Both the position numbers and the translations under genes were made by a program. This document shows positions 1-5,513 of a stretch of DNA of 5,700 bases, piece by piece (positions within the stretch are counted from its first letter, which is position 1; each line of letters starts with the position of its first letter). Origin of the DNA: a bacterium (lineage in GTDB: Bacteria; Bacillota; Clostridia; Oscillospirales; CAG-272); contig SFZB01000060.1 in assembly GCA_004558975.1 (NCBI GenBank), forward strand, positions 1 to 5,700. The letters run 5' to 3'. The notes under the pieces are model-generated. The model made no database searches and was not told where the DNA came from. It worked only from the letters and a program-made list of their open reading frames with translations.

Positions 1-944
1 TCCCGGACGAGCGCCTCGGCGGCGTTTTCGGCGGTGGTGCCTCGGAGCGTACAGCCCGCCGCACGGGCATGCCCGCCGCCGCCGTGCAGGGCGGCGACTG
101 CCGCGACGTTTGCCGTCGTCGCGCGGAGCGAGACGCGCAGGGAGCCGCCCTGCTGTTCCTTCAGCGTAAAGGCGATTGTGACGCCGGCGACGGCGCGCAC
201 AATGTCGATCGAAGTCTCGAAATTCTCCTCCCCGAAACGGTCGAGGAGCGCGCGGTCGAGGGACGCGTAGGCGATGCGCCCGTCGGCGGCGAGGACGGTA
301 CGGTCGGCGGTCGCCGCTTCGGCTTTCAGTTGCGCCGGGGTCTTGCTCTCAAAGAGCAGGTGATTGACCCTGCCTGCGTCGATCCCGAGGTCGATGAGCC
401 GCGCGGCGGCGCGGTGGGTGGCGCCCGTCGCGTTCGGGAAGCGGAAACAGCCGGTGTCGGAGGCGATCGCCGCGAAGAGCGCCGTCGCCATGGGAGGCGT
501 CAGCCCCGCGGGTTCTGTCAGCGCCCCGAGCAGATCGACGAGGATTTCCCCGGTCGCCGCCGCGTGCGGCCGGCAGTAACAGGGGGCGACGGGGGTACAG
601 TGTTCGTGGTGGTCGATCGAGAAATCGGGAGGGGTTTCGGCACCGAAACCGTCCGAAAGGCTCCCGAGTTGCCCCTCCGACGCGACATCGAGGGCAAGGA
701 CGGTGCGTCCCTCGCGCCCCGCATAGGGGGCGAGTGCCAGCCCGTCGAGGAGGAAAGACAGGCGGGCGGGGATCGGGTCGGCACAGAGGACGGACACGGC
801 GTGTCCGCGGTCATGGTAGAAGTGCGCGAGCGCGACGGCGGAACCGACCGCGTCGCCGTCCGGCTTGACGTGAATCAGAATGACGGGGTCGTGTGCCGCC
901 GCAAGGCGGGCAAGAACCGCTTTCCGGGAGAGGCGCGCGGTCAT
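1..944 (-). CDS. nrnA: DHH/DHHA1 phosphoesterase, NrnA-type oligoribonuclease / pAp phosphatase (3' end cut by window edge)
   Basis: I translated this frame by hand: 314 codons run without a stop from the ATG at 944-942 to the left edge. Members of this family degrade 2-5 nt RNA fragments to mononucleotides and often dephosphorylate pAp in the cytoplasm, using two Mn ions. Visible motifs are HVKPDGDAVGS at residues 25-35 (metal-binding H25, D29, D31), LDVAS with D86, the DHH signature SIDHH at 109-113, SDTGCFRF at 162-169 (D163), and the DHHA1 substrate loop GGGGHARAAG at 288-297. The family is usually about 310-330 aa, so only a few C-terminal residues should be missing. The start is supported by a strong GGAGG (positions 952-956 on the plus strand read as CCTCC) seven bases upstream and by an ATGA overlap with the rbfA stop. 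The rbfA-nrnA order is common in Gram-positive bacteria, where truB often follows. Product identity is firm; the exact substrate preference (nanoRNA versus pAp) cannot be read from the sequence. Confidence 0.93.
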   Translation of the reverse strand, partial: MTARLSRKAVLARLAAAHDPVILIHVKPDGDAVGSAVALAHFYHDRGHAVSVLCADPIPARLSFLLDGLALAPYAGREGRTVLALDVASEGQLGSLSDGFGAETPPDFSIDHHEHCTPVAPCYCRPHAAATGEILVDLLGALTEPAGLTPPMATALFAAIASDTGCFRFPNATGATHRAAARLIDLGIDAGRVNHLLFESKTPAQLKAEAATADRTVLAADGRIAYASLDRALLDRFGEENFETSIDIVRAVAGVTIAFTLKEQQGGSLRVSLRATTANVAAVAALHGGGGHARAAGCTLRGTTAENAAEALVR

Positions 945-1318
945 TTGGGTTCCTCCGTCGTGTCGGGTGTCTCTTTGGGGCTTGTCTTCTCAATCTCGGA
1001 GAGCAGTTCGGCGATCCGTGCGCCGTGCGAAATGGAGTCGTCATGGACAAAGGCGAGTTCCGGCGTGATGCGGAGGTTCACGGTCGTCGCGAGGTGGTGG
1101 CGCAGGAGCCCCGCACAGCGGATGAGCGCGGTGCGTACTTCCTTTGCATCGCCCATGCAGGAGAAAAAGACGGTCGCGTTCCGGAGGTCGGGCGCGACCT
1201 CGGCACGCGTCACGGAGACGAGCGCGCCCGTCACGCGGGGATCGCGCACTTCACGGAGCGCGAGATTCAGTTCCTGCGCGACGGCGTCGTTGATACGGTT
1301 TCTTCTGTAATTAGCCAT
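941..1318 (-). CDS. rbfA: 30S ribosome-binding factor RbfA
   Basis: This 125-residue protein matches the single KH-like domain of RbfA, which binds the 30S subunit near helix 1/28 of 16S rRNA and helps late maturation, especially in the cold. The visible family signature is the N-terminal RRNRINDAVAQEL segment, then VRDPRVTGALVSVTRAEVA at 24-42, the central strand NATVFFS (47-53), and LRITPELAFVHDDSISHGARI ending near residue 102, followed by a short charged tail (about 110-125). Length is normal for the family (about 115-130 aa). The start at 1318 is preceded by AAGGAA about nine bases upstream, inside the last codons of murI; the murI stop is only 5 bases away. The stop overlaps the nrnA start as ATGA. 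In most bacteria rbfA follows infB; here it follows murI, and no nusA or infB is in the window. I am confident in the identification. Confidence 0.95.
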   Translation of the reverse strand: MANYRRNRINDAVAQELNLALREVRDPRVTGALVSVTRAEVAPDLRNATVFFSCMGDAKEVRTALIRCAGLLRHHLATTVNLRITPELAFVHDDSISHGARIAELLSEIEKTSPKETPDTTEEPK

Positions 1319-1323
1319 GTTTT

Positions 1324-2145
1324 TCAGTTCCTTTTCCTGATAGTATCAGTGTATCTTCCGGCGGTTGTCTGTATGCGCCGCGGGATATATTTTTGTACGT
1401 GGACGGGCAGGGAGGTGCCAAGAATCCTTGCGGCTGTCGCTTCAAAACGGTCGGGTGCATCGCTGGCGAACACCGCGAGTTCCCCATGCCCGACACGGGG
1501 GGTCTCTTCGACGAGCACCGCGGCGGCGGCTTCTCCCGCGCCGATGAGGCGGACGCCGGGCAGGACGCGGTGGATATGTGCCGCGAGGAGCGGGAAATGC
1601 GTACAGCCGAGAATCAGGGTATCGAGTGCGCTCTCGCGGAGCGGGGCAAGGTAGTGTTCCGCCGCGGCACGCGCTACGGGGTCGTCCGGGGCGGTGAAGC
1701 CGTTCTCAGCGAGGGAGACAAACAGGGGGCAGGCGAGGCTCCGGGTTACGACGGGACCGAGGCGGCGGAGGGCTCTGTCGAATGCGCCGCTCCCGACCGT
1801 TGCTTCGGTCGCGAGAATGCCGATTTTTTTATTTTTGGAGACGCGGTAGGCGACCTCCGCCGCCGGTTCCACCACGCCGAAGAGCGGGCAGCCGGTGTGT
1901 TCCGAGAGCGCGGGGAGTGCGACGGAGGAGACGGTACCGCAGGCGACGAGGATCGCCTCGGCGCCGAGCCCCGACAGGAATCCGACCGCCTCCCCGGCGA
2001 AGCGCCGGATCATCTCGGGCGAGCGCGTGCCGTACGGCACATGGGCGGTGTCTCCGAAGTATACGATGTCGAGGTCGGGGCGCAGGCGACGGAGCTCCCA
2101 GAGGGCGGTCAGCCCACCGACGCCGCTGTCAAATATGCCGATCAC
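1324..2145 (-). CDS. murI: Glutamate racemase (D-glutamate supply for peptidoglycan)
   Basis: The 273-residue product interconverts L- and D-glutamate without cofactor in the cytoplasm; D-glutamate is then added to UDP-MurNAc-L-Ala by MurD. The family signatures are in order: IFDSGVGGLTAL at 4-15, FGDTAHVPYG at 30-39, the first catalytic cysteine in LVACGTVSS (C69), and the second in ILGCTHFPLL (C181). The length is usual for MurI. The first cysteine motif reads ACGT where the best-known enzymes have ACNT, but both cysteines are intact, so activity is expected. The start codon is GTG (2145-2143), chosen because it begins the conserved MIGIFDSG N terminus, has GGAGGG seven bases upstream (plus-strand 2153-2158), and overlaps the ddl stop as GTGA. 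Coupling to ddl makes sense because both feed D-amino acids into the cell wall. Hydantoin or aspartate racemase relatives are less likely given the full set of MurI motifs. Confidence 0.96.
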   Translation of the reverse strand: MIGIFDSGVGGLTALWELRRLRPDLDIVYFGDTAHVPYGTRSPEMIRRFAGEAVGFLSGLGAEAILVACGTVSSVALPALSEHTGCPLFGVVEPAAEVAYRVSKNKKIGILATEATVGSGAFDRALRRLGPVVTRSLACPLFVSLAENGFTAPDDPVARAAAEHYLAPLRESALDTLILGCTHFPLLAAHIHRVLPGVRLIGAGEAAAAVLVEETPRVGHGELAVFASDAPDRFEATAARILGTSLPVHVQKYIPRRIQTTAGRYTDTIRKRN

Positions 2146-3155
2146 GCGAGTGCCCTCCGTATCAGCGTGTCGCAGAGCGTCACGGTGTCGAAGCCGAGCG
2201 TACCCGCGAGGGCGGGGTACATACTGTCCTCGGTGAAACCGGGGAGCGTATTGATCTCGTTAAAGTAGTACGTATCGCCGACGGCGAAGAAATCGACGCG
2301 GGCAAGGTGCCGACAGCCGAGCGCGAGAAACAGGCGCCGGGCATAGTCGGAGAGGGTTTCGGCGTCTGCCGTCGGGAGTGATGCCGGTACGGCGAGGCGG
2401 GTCGTACCGCGTAGGTACTTGGTTTCGTAGTCGTAGAAGGCGCGGTCGGTCAGCACCTCCCCGGGCGCGGAGACGCGCAGAGTGCCGTCGTCGAGGACGG
2501 CGACCTCCAGTTCCCGCGCCGCGACGAGCGGCTCCGCGAGGACGAGCGTATCTTCGGTAAGTGCCCTTTCGAGGGCTTCGGGCAGTTGCTCCGGCGAATG
2601 GACGGGCGATGCTCCGACCGAGCTGCCGGAGCGCGCGGGTTTTAAGAAGAGCGGATAGTGCAGACCCCGCAAGGTCTCCTCGGAGGTATCGCGCGTGAGG
2701 CATACCTCGGGGAGCGTCGGGATACCGATGCGGCGCGCCGTCTCTTTGGCGAGGTATTTGTTCATGGCGAGGGCGGACGCCTCGACGCCGCATCCCACAT
2801 ACGGGATGCCCCAGGTATCGAGGAATCCTTGCAGTCGCCCGTCCTCACAGCCGGTGCCGTGGACGGCGGGGAAGATGACGTCCGGGCGGTACAGCCGCCC
2901 GCTGTCGGTAAAAAAGCCGCCGCCCGGCGCGAACCATATGCGTGAGAGACCGGGGGACGCTTCCCATGTCGCGGCAAAAATGCGTTCGGGACTGCCGCGG
3001 AACAGGTAGAACACACCCTCGCGGGAGATGCCCACGGGCAGAAGCTCATAGCCTGCCGTGAGCAGGGCGTCACGTATGGTGGCGGCACTTCGGCAGGAGA
3101 CTTCGTATTCGGGGCTTTTGCCTCCGAAGAGGAGCGCGACGAGCGGACGTTTCAT
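2142..3155 (-). CDS. ddl: D-alanine--D-alanine ligase, ATP-grasp
   Basis: This 337-residue cytoplasmic enzyme joins two D-alanines using ATP to make the dipeptide that ends the peptidoglycan stem peptide. Seen in order: the N-terminal motif GGKSPEYEVS at 11-20 (E16 corresponds to E. coli DdlB E15), HGTGCEDGRLQG at 99-110, YVGCGVEASALAMNK at 119-133, the ATP-grasp loop KPARSGSSVG at 172-181 (S178 matches DdlB S150), the omega-loop YDYETKY at 241-247 (Y247 matches DdlB Y216), RVDFF at 286-290, and the metal-binding NEINTLPGFT at 299-308 (E300, N302). The complete Glu-Ser-Tyr triad and the YDYETKY loop argue for D-Ala-D-Ala rather than the D-Ala-D-lactate activity of VanA-type ligases, which carry a His-containing loop. 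The start at 3155 has the strong site GAGGTGA (plus-strand 3160-3166) at good spacing. It lies 45 bases after prmC and overlaps murI by four bases. Confidence 0.96.
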   Translation of the reverse strand: MKRPLVALLFGGKSPEYEVSCRSAATIRDALLTAGYELLPVGISREGVFYLFRGSPERIFAATWEASPGLSRIWFAPGGGFFTDSGRLYRPDVIFPAVHGTGCEDGRLQGFLDTWGIPYVGCGVEASALAMNKYLAKETARRIGIPTLPEVCLTRDTSEETLRGLHYPLFLKPARSGSSVGASPVHSPEQLPEALERALTEDTLVLAEPLVAARELEVAVLDDGTLRVSAPGEVLTDRAFYDYETKYLRGTTRLAVPASLPTADAETLSDYARRLFLALGCRHLARVDFFAVGDTYYFNEINTLPGFTEDSMYPALAGTLGFDTVTLCDTLIRRALA

Positions 3156-3159
3156 AAAG

Positions 3160-3166
3160 TCACCTC
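3160..3166 (-). promoter_or_regulatory. Strong ribosome binding site of ddl
   Basis: On the minus strand the sequence GAGGTGA ends four bases before the ddl ATG, giving near-ideal pairing to the 16S 3' end. It sits in the only real intergenic gap of the gene block (3156-3200). I saw no terminator hairpin or convincing promoter in that gap, so ddl is probably transcribed from upstream but translated independently of prmC. Confidence 0.7.
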
Positions 3167-3200
3167 GAGGGGGGATTTCCGGGGAACGTCCGATGTTTTG

Positions 3201-4013
3201 TCAGTCTGTTGTTTGGAGGCAGGCGCACCGCGGGTTACCGCCGAGGTCGTCTGTCACTTCGGCACGGTAGCCGTGCGCGGCGGCGAGATCGAGGATCGCC
3301 TGTTTCTGGTCGTAGCCGATTTCAAACAGGAAAAAGCCGCCGGGGGCGAGATGCCCCGCGCCAAGCGTGAGAATGGCACGGTAGAAGTCCATGCCGTCCC
3401 TGCCGCCGGCGAGCGCGATGCGCGGCTCAAAGGCGAGCTCCGGCGCGAGGGTCGGAAGCACGTCGTCGCGGATATACGGCGGGTTTGAGAGGATCGCGTC
3501 GTACACGCCGTCGATCTCTTCCGTGAGGAGGTCGCGACGGTGGAAGTGTATCCGTTCGGCGACACCGTTGCGCGCCGCGTTTTCCGCCGCCAGAGCGAGT
3601 GTCTTTTCTGCTATATCGTATGCGTCGGCGGTGCAGTCGGTGCGGGCGGCGAGTGTGGAGACGGCGATACAGCCGCTCCCCGTGCAGAGGTCGGCAAAAT
3701 GCGCGCCGCGGGGCAGGCGCCGGGCGGCGGTCTCGACGATGAGTTCGGTGTCGGCGCGGGGAATCAGGCAGTCGGGCGTGACACGGTAAGTCTCATGGCA
3801 GAAGCCGACTTCTCCGGTGATATAACACAGCGGCTCGCGCCGTACGCGGCGCGCGAGCGCGTCCGCAAGAGCAGGGTTGTCCGATGCGGGGTCACAGCCG
3901 ACGAGCAACGCCGGGGCGGTGCCCGTGACGTAGGAGAAGAGCAGGCGTGCTTCCCCGGCGGCGTCATCAATTCCTGCCGCGCGGAGCGCGCGCGTCAGAT
4001 CAGAGAGTTTCAT
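3201..4013 (-). CDS. prmC: Peptide chain release factor N5-glutamine methyltransferase PrmC (HemK)
   Basis: The 270-residue product is an S-adenosylmethionine-dependent enzyme that methylates the glutamine of the GGQ motif in release factors RF1 and RF2, improving translation termination. The N-terminal helical recognition domain (about 1-75) ends in PLCYITGEVGF (61-71), followed by IPRADTE (84-90). The Rossmann-like domain has the SAM-binding DLCTGSGCIAVS (108-119) and the diagnostic catalytic NPPY at 177-180, with family landmarks LAGGRDGMDFYR (201-212) and EIGYDQ (231-236). Length is normal (about 270-290). I chose ATG at 4013; a GTG directly before it (4016-4014) is an equal alternative adding one residue. 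No clear Shine-Dalgarno site precedes either, and the start lies inside the end of the DUF1385 gene, so translation is probably coupled. PrmC is often next to prfA; prfA is not in this window, but DUF1385 as the upstream neighbour is a familiar Gram-positive pairing. Confidence 0.95.
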   Translation of the reverse strand: MKLSDLTRALRAAGIDDAAGEARLLFSYVTGTAPALLVGCDPASDNPALADALARRVRREPLCYITGEVGFCHETYRVTPDCLIPRADTELIVETAARRLPRGAHFADLCTGSGCIAVSTLAARTDCTADAYDIAEKTLALAAENAARNGVAERIHFHRRDLLTEEIDGVYDAILSNPPYIRDDVLPTLAPELAFEPRIALAGGRDGMDFYRAILTLGAGHLAPGGFFLFEIGYDQKQAILDLAAAHGYRAEVTDDLGGNPRCACLQTTD

Positions 4014-5247
4014 CACGGTGGGGCGTTGCCGCCGGGGCGGGGGATCCGGTCACAGCTTCCGGCTCGGTCGCACCGGTATGTTCCGACGGTGCGGCGCCCG
4101 GTTCACCCGGCAGAACGGCGTCTGCGGCGGGAGCATTTGCTTCGGTGGGAGCGGTCGTGTCGGTCACGGGGGCATCGCCGTTTGCGGCGGTATCTGCCGC
4201 CGCCGTGCCAAAGCCTTCTTTTGCCTCGTAGGCGGCGCGGTCAAAGTCGGGGAAGATGTCGGGCAGGGCGTGCTTGGTGGCGGCGATCGCCACGGCGAGT
4301 TGCTCGAGGCTGGGCTCGCGCGTGGTGAGGCGTTGCATCCACAGTCCCGGGGCGGAGAGAATCTTCACGATTCGCTTTTCGCTGTGCTTCCCGGCATACA
4401 TCAGAAATTCATAGCCGATGCCCATGACGAGCGGCAGGAGCAGGAGCCCGATGCCGGTATAAATGAGGGATTCCCAAAGGCGGCTGCCGGTCAACGCCTC
4501 AAAATCAATCTTGAAGCCCCACTCGAGGACACAGCGCACAACGAGGGACAGAATGATCCCGAGCAGGATCATCACGAACATGAAAGAGGTGCCGCAGCGG
4601 GGGTGGAAACGCGTGCATTCCTTCGCGTTCTCGGGGGTCAGTTCCCGATGGCTCTCGAAACAGGCGATCGTCTTGTGCTCGGCGCCGTGGTACTGGAAGG
4701 TGCGGCGGATATCCGGCATGAGAGAAACCAGATATATATAAAAAATGAAGATAAAAATTTTCACGACGCCGGATGTGACGGCTTTCCACACGCCGAGATC
4801 ACGCCGGAACAGCCTTTCGAGCCCTGCGGACGCGAGGTTCGGCAGATAGATGAAGAGGCAGAGCGCGAGCGCGATGCCGAGGATCAGCGAGAGCCCCCCG
4901 ACGAGATCCATGAGCGAGAAGCCGAGGTGCTTTTTCATCCACCGATCGGACTTGCTCTCTTTCAGTTCCTCGCCCGCCGCCGCTTCGGCAGAGTCGGTCA
5001 GGACGGCGAAGGACAGCTTCATCGTGGAGATGAAGTTGCAGACCCCGCGGATCAGTGGGATTCCCATCCATTTATGTTTTTCTTTCGGGGGCGTGTAGGT
5101 GCGGGGGAGTACCCGGATATTGCCGTTCGGCAGGCGGACGGCGGTCGAGCAGTTTTTGCCCGCTTTCATCATCACACCGTCGAGGACCGCTTCACCGCCG
5201 ACGCGGTTGAGCCGTTCGTTCGGCACCGGGGCGTTTTTATGTGCCAT
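4000..5247 (-). CDS. DUF1385 family (YqhQ-like) membrane protein with Ala/Pro/Thr-rich C-terminal tail
   Basis: The protein is 415 residues from the chosen start. The DUF1385 signatures are clear: VGGEAVLDGVMMKAG at 16-30, MGIPLIRGVCNF at 61-72, YHGAEHKTIACFE at 186-198 and HPRCGTSFMF at 215-224. The conserved His, Glu and Cys residues have led to suggestions of metal binding, but the biochemical role is not established. Hydrophobic segments lie near 112-136, 160-177, 220-242 and 262-282, so I expect a multi-pass cytoplasmic-membrane protein. The family core ends near 330; after it comes a low-complexity tail (about 346-415) rich in Ala, Thr, Pro and Glu, making the protein longer than the roughly 320-residue B. 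subtilis YqhQ. I chose ATG 5247 because AGGAG lies eight bases upstream; the in-frame ATG at 5280 has no such site and falls about where transcription should begin. The gene is first in the block and overlaps prmC by 14 bases. Confidence 0.92.
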   Translation of the reverse strand: MAHKNAPVPNERLNRVGGEAVLDGVMMKAGKNCSTAVRLPNGNIRVLPRTYTPPKEKHKWMGIPLIRGVCNFISTMKLSFAVLTDSAEAAAGEELKESKSDRWMKKHLGFSLMDLVGGLSLILGIALALCLFIYLPNLASAGLERLFRRDLGVWKAVTSGVVKIFIFIFYIYLVSLMPDIRRTFQYHGAEHKTIACFESHRELTPENAKECTRFHPRCGTSFMFVMILLGIILSLVVRCVLEWGFKIDFEALTGSRLWESLIYTGIGLLLLPLVMGIGYEFLMYAGKHSEKRIVKILSAPGLWMQRLTTREPSLEQLAVAIAATKHALPDIFPDFDRAAYEAKEGFGTAAADTAANGDAPVTDTTAPTEANAPAADAVLPGEPGAAPSEHTGATEPEAVTGSPAPAATPHRDETL

Positions 5248-5254
5248 AGGAGAT

Positions 5255-5260
5255 TCTCCT
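5255..5260 (-). promoter_or_regulatory. Ribosome binding site deciding the DUF1385 start
   Basis: AGGAGA on the minus strand lies about eight bases before the ATG at 5247, fixing that start over the upstream in-frame ATG at 5280. The site is one arm of a short inverted repeat (plus-strand 5248-5260, AGGAG and CTCCT around a 3-base centre), so it could fold into a small hairpin that partly hides it. Confidence 0.75.
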
Positions 5261-5283
5261 GTCTGATTTCTGTATTTCATATC

Positions 5284-5312
5284 AGTATATCATAAGCCAC
5301 TGCCGAATGCAA
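5284..5312 (-). promoter_or_regulatory. Sigma-A promoter of the minus-strand operon (extended -10)
   Basis: Read on the minus strand: -35 TTGCAT (plus-strand 5307-5312), a spacer of exactly 17 bases, and -10 TATACT (5284-5289) preceded by TGA, an extended -10. Transcription should begin near 5276-5278, leaving a leader of about 30 bases before the DUF1385 ATG at 5247 and ruling against the ATG at 5280. It is the only good promoter I found for the six-gene block. It diverges from the rightward promoter P1 about 60 bases away, so regulators or supercoiling could link the two. Confidence 0.8.
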
Positions 5313-5370
5313 GTAGAGGGCGGATATGCCGATTTGTTAAAAAAATTTTGACTTTTTGCGTATTTTCCCC

Positions 5371-5399
5371 TTGACAAGCCCTCTTCCGTGTGATATACT
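5371..5399 (+). promoter_or_regulatory. Rightward sigma-A promoter P1 (rRNA-operon type)
   Basis: The -35 is a perfect TTGACA (5371-5376), the spacer is 17 bases, and the -10 is TATACT (5394-5399) with an upstream TG (extended -10). The preceding 30 bases (about 5337-5367) are rich in A and T tracts, like an UP element that binds the alpha subunit C-terminal domain. The start point should be near 5405-5407. Strength, UP-like sequence and a second tandem promoter 114 bases downstream are typical of rRNA operons. Confidence 0.85.
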
Positions 5400-5419
5400 G
5401 CCAAAGCAAGTCGCGAGAA

Positions 5420-5444
5420 GCCCTTTGCCGAAAGGGCATTTTTT
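5420..5444 (+). terminator. Terminator-like hairpin between P1 and P2 (possible attenuator)
   Basis: A perfect 7-bp stem GCCCTTT (5420-5426) and AAAGGGC (5431-5437) with the tetraloop GCCG is followed by A and six T residues (5439-5444), the form of an intrinsic terminator on the plus strand. It lies about 15 bases after the expected P1 start, so a terminated P1 RNA would be only about 40 nt. Flanking GAGAAG (5415-5420) and CTTCTC (5445-5450) can also pair, extending the helix with the U-run bulged out. P2 lies downstream and would escape it. The minus strand lacks a matching T run. Confidence 0.65.
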
Positions 5445-5484
5445 CTTCTCACCGCAAGTTTTCTTGCAAAAGTTGAAAAAAGAC

Positions 5485-5513
5485 TTGACAAGTCCGAGTC
5501 GATCGACTATAAT
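5485..5513 (+). promoter_or_regulatory. Rightward sigma-A promoter P2, full consensus (rRNA-operon type)
   Basis: Both hexamers match consensus exactly: TTGACA (5485-5490) and TATAAT (5508-5513) with a 17-base spacer. A-tracts upstream (5468-5481) resemble an UP element. The expected start is near 5519-5521. The -35 sits inside the 11-base palindrome ACTTG-A-CAAGT (5483-5493), and the spacer contains a perfect 12-base palindrome (5497-5508). This should be a very strong, growth-linked promoter. Confidence 0.9.

Noticed and set aside
69..1310. Plus-strand open frame of 413 codons opposite nrnA and rbfA
   Set aside because: It is the antisense of two well-identified genes. GC-rich codon use on the minus strand removes stops from the opposite strand. 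The translation is Arg/Gly/Val-rich, with no known motif and no ribosome binding site.
1338..1380. Possible internal minus-strand promoter before rbfA
   Set aside because: The best -10-like GATACT has only a poor -35 (CAGACA at an 18-base spacing), inside murI coding sequence; not strong enough to call.
1393..2268. Plus-strand open frame opposite murI and the end of ddl
   Set aside because: Same antisense shadow effect; it spans the junction of two real genes and has no recognisable protein features.
2142..3155. VanA-like vancomycin-resistance ligase instead of housekeeping Ddl
   Set aside because: The omega-loop YDYETKY with the conserved Tyr and the Glu-Ser-Tyr triad fits D-Ala-D-Ala ligases, and no vanH, vanX or two-component genes are nearby.
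5248..5280. Upstream in-frame ATG at 5280 as the DUF1385 start (adds 11 residues)
   Set aside because: It has no ribosome binding site and lies at or before the predicted transcription start, while the ATG at 5247 has a well-spaced AGGAG.
4018..5295. Plus-strand open frame of 425 codons opposite the DUF1385 gene
   Set aside because: Mirror of a gene with clear family motifs. The charged, His/Glu/Arg-rich translation shows no domain, and there is no promoter or ribosome binding site in front of it.
5348..5376. Additional -35 candidate TTGACT at 5348-5353
   Set aside because: The position 17 bases downstream falls on the P1 TTGACA, which is not a -10; it is better explained as part of the A/T-rich upstream element.
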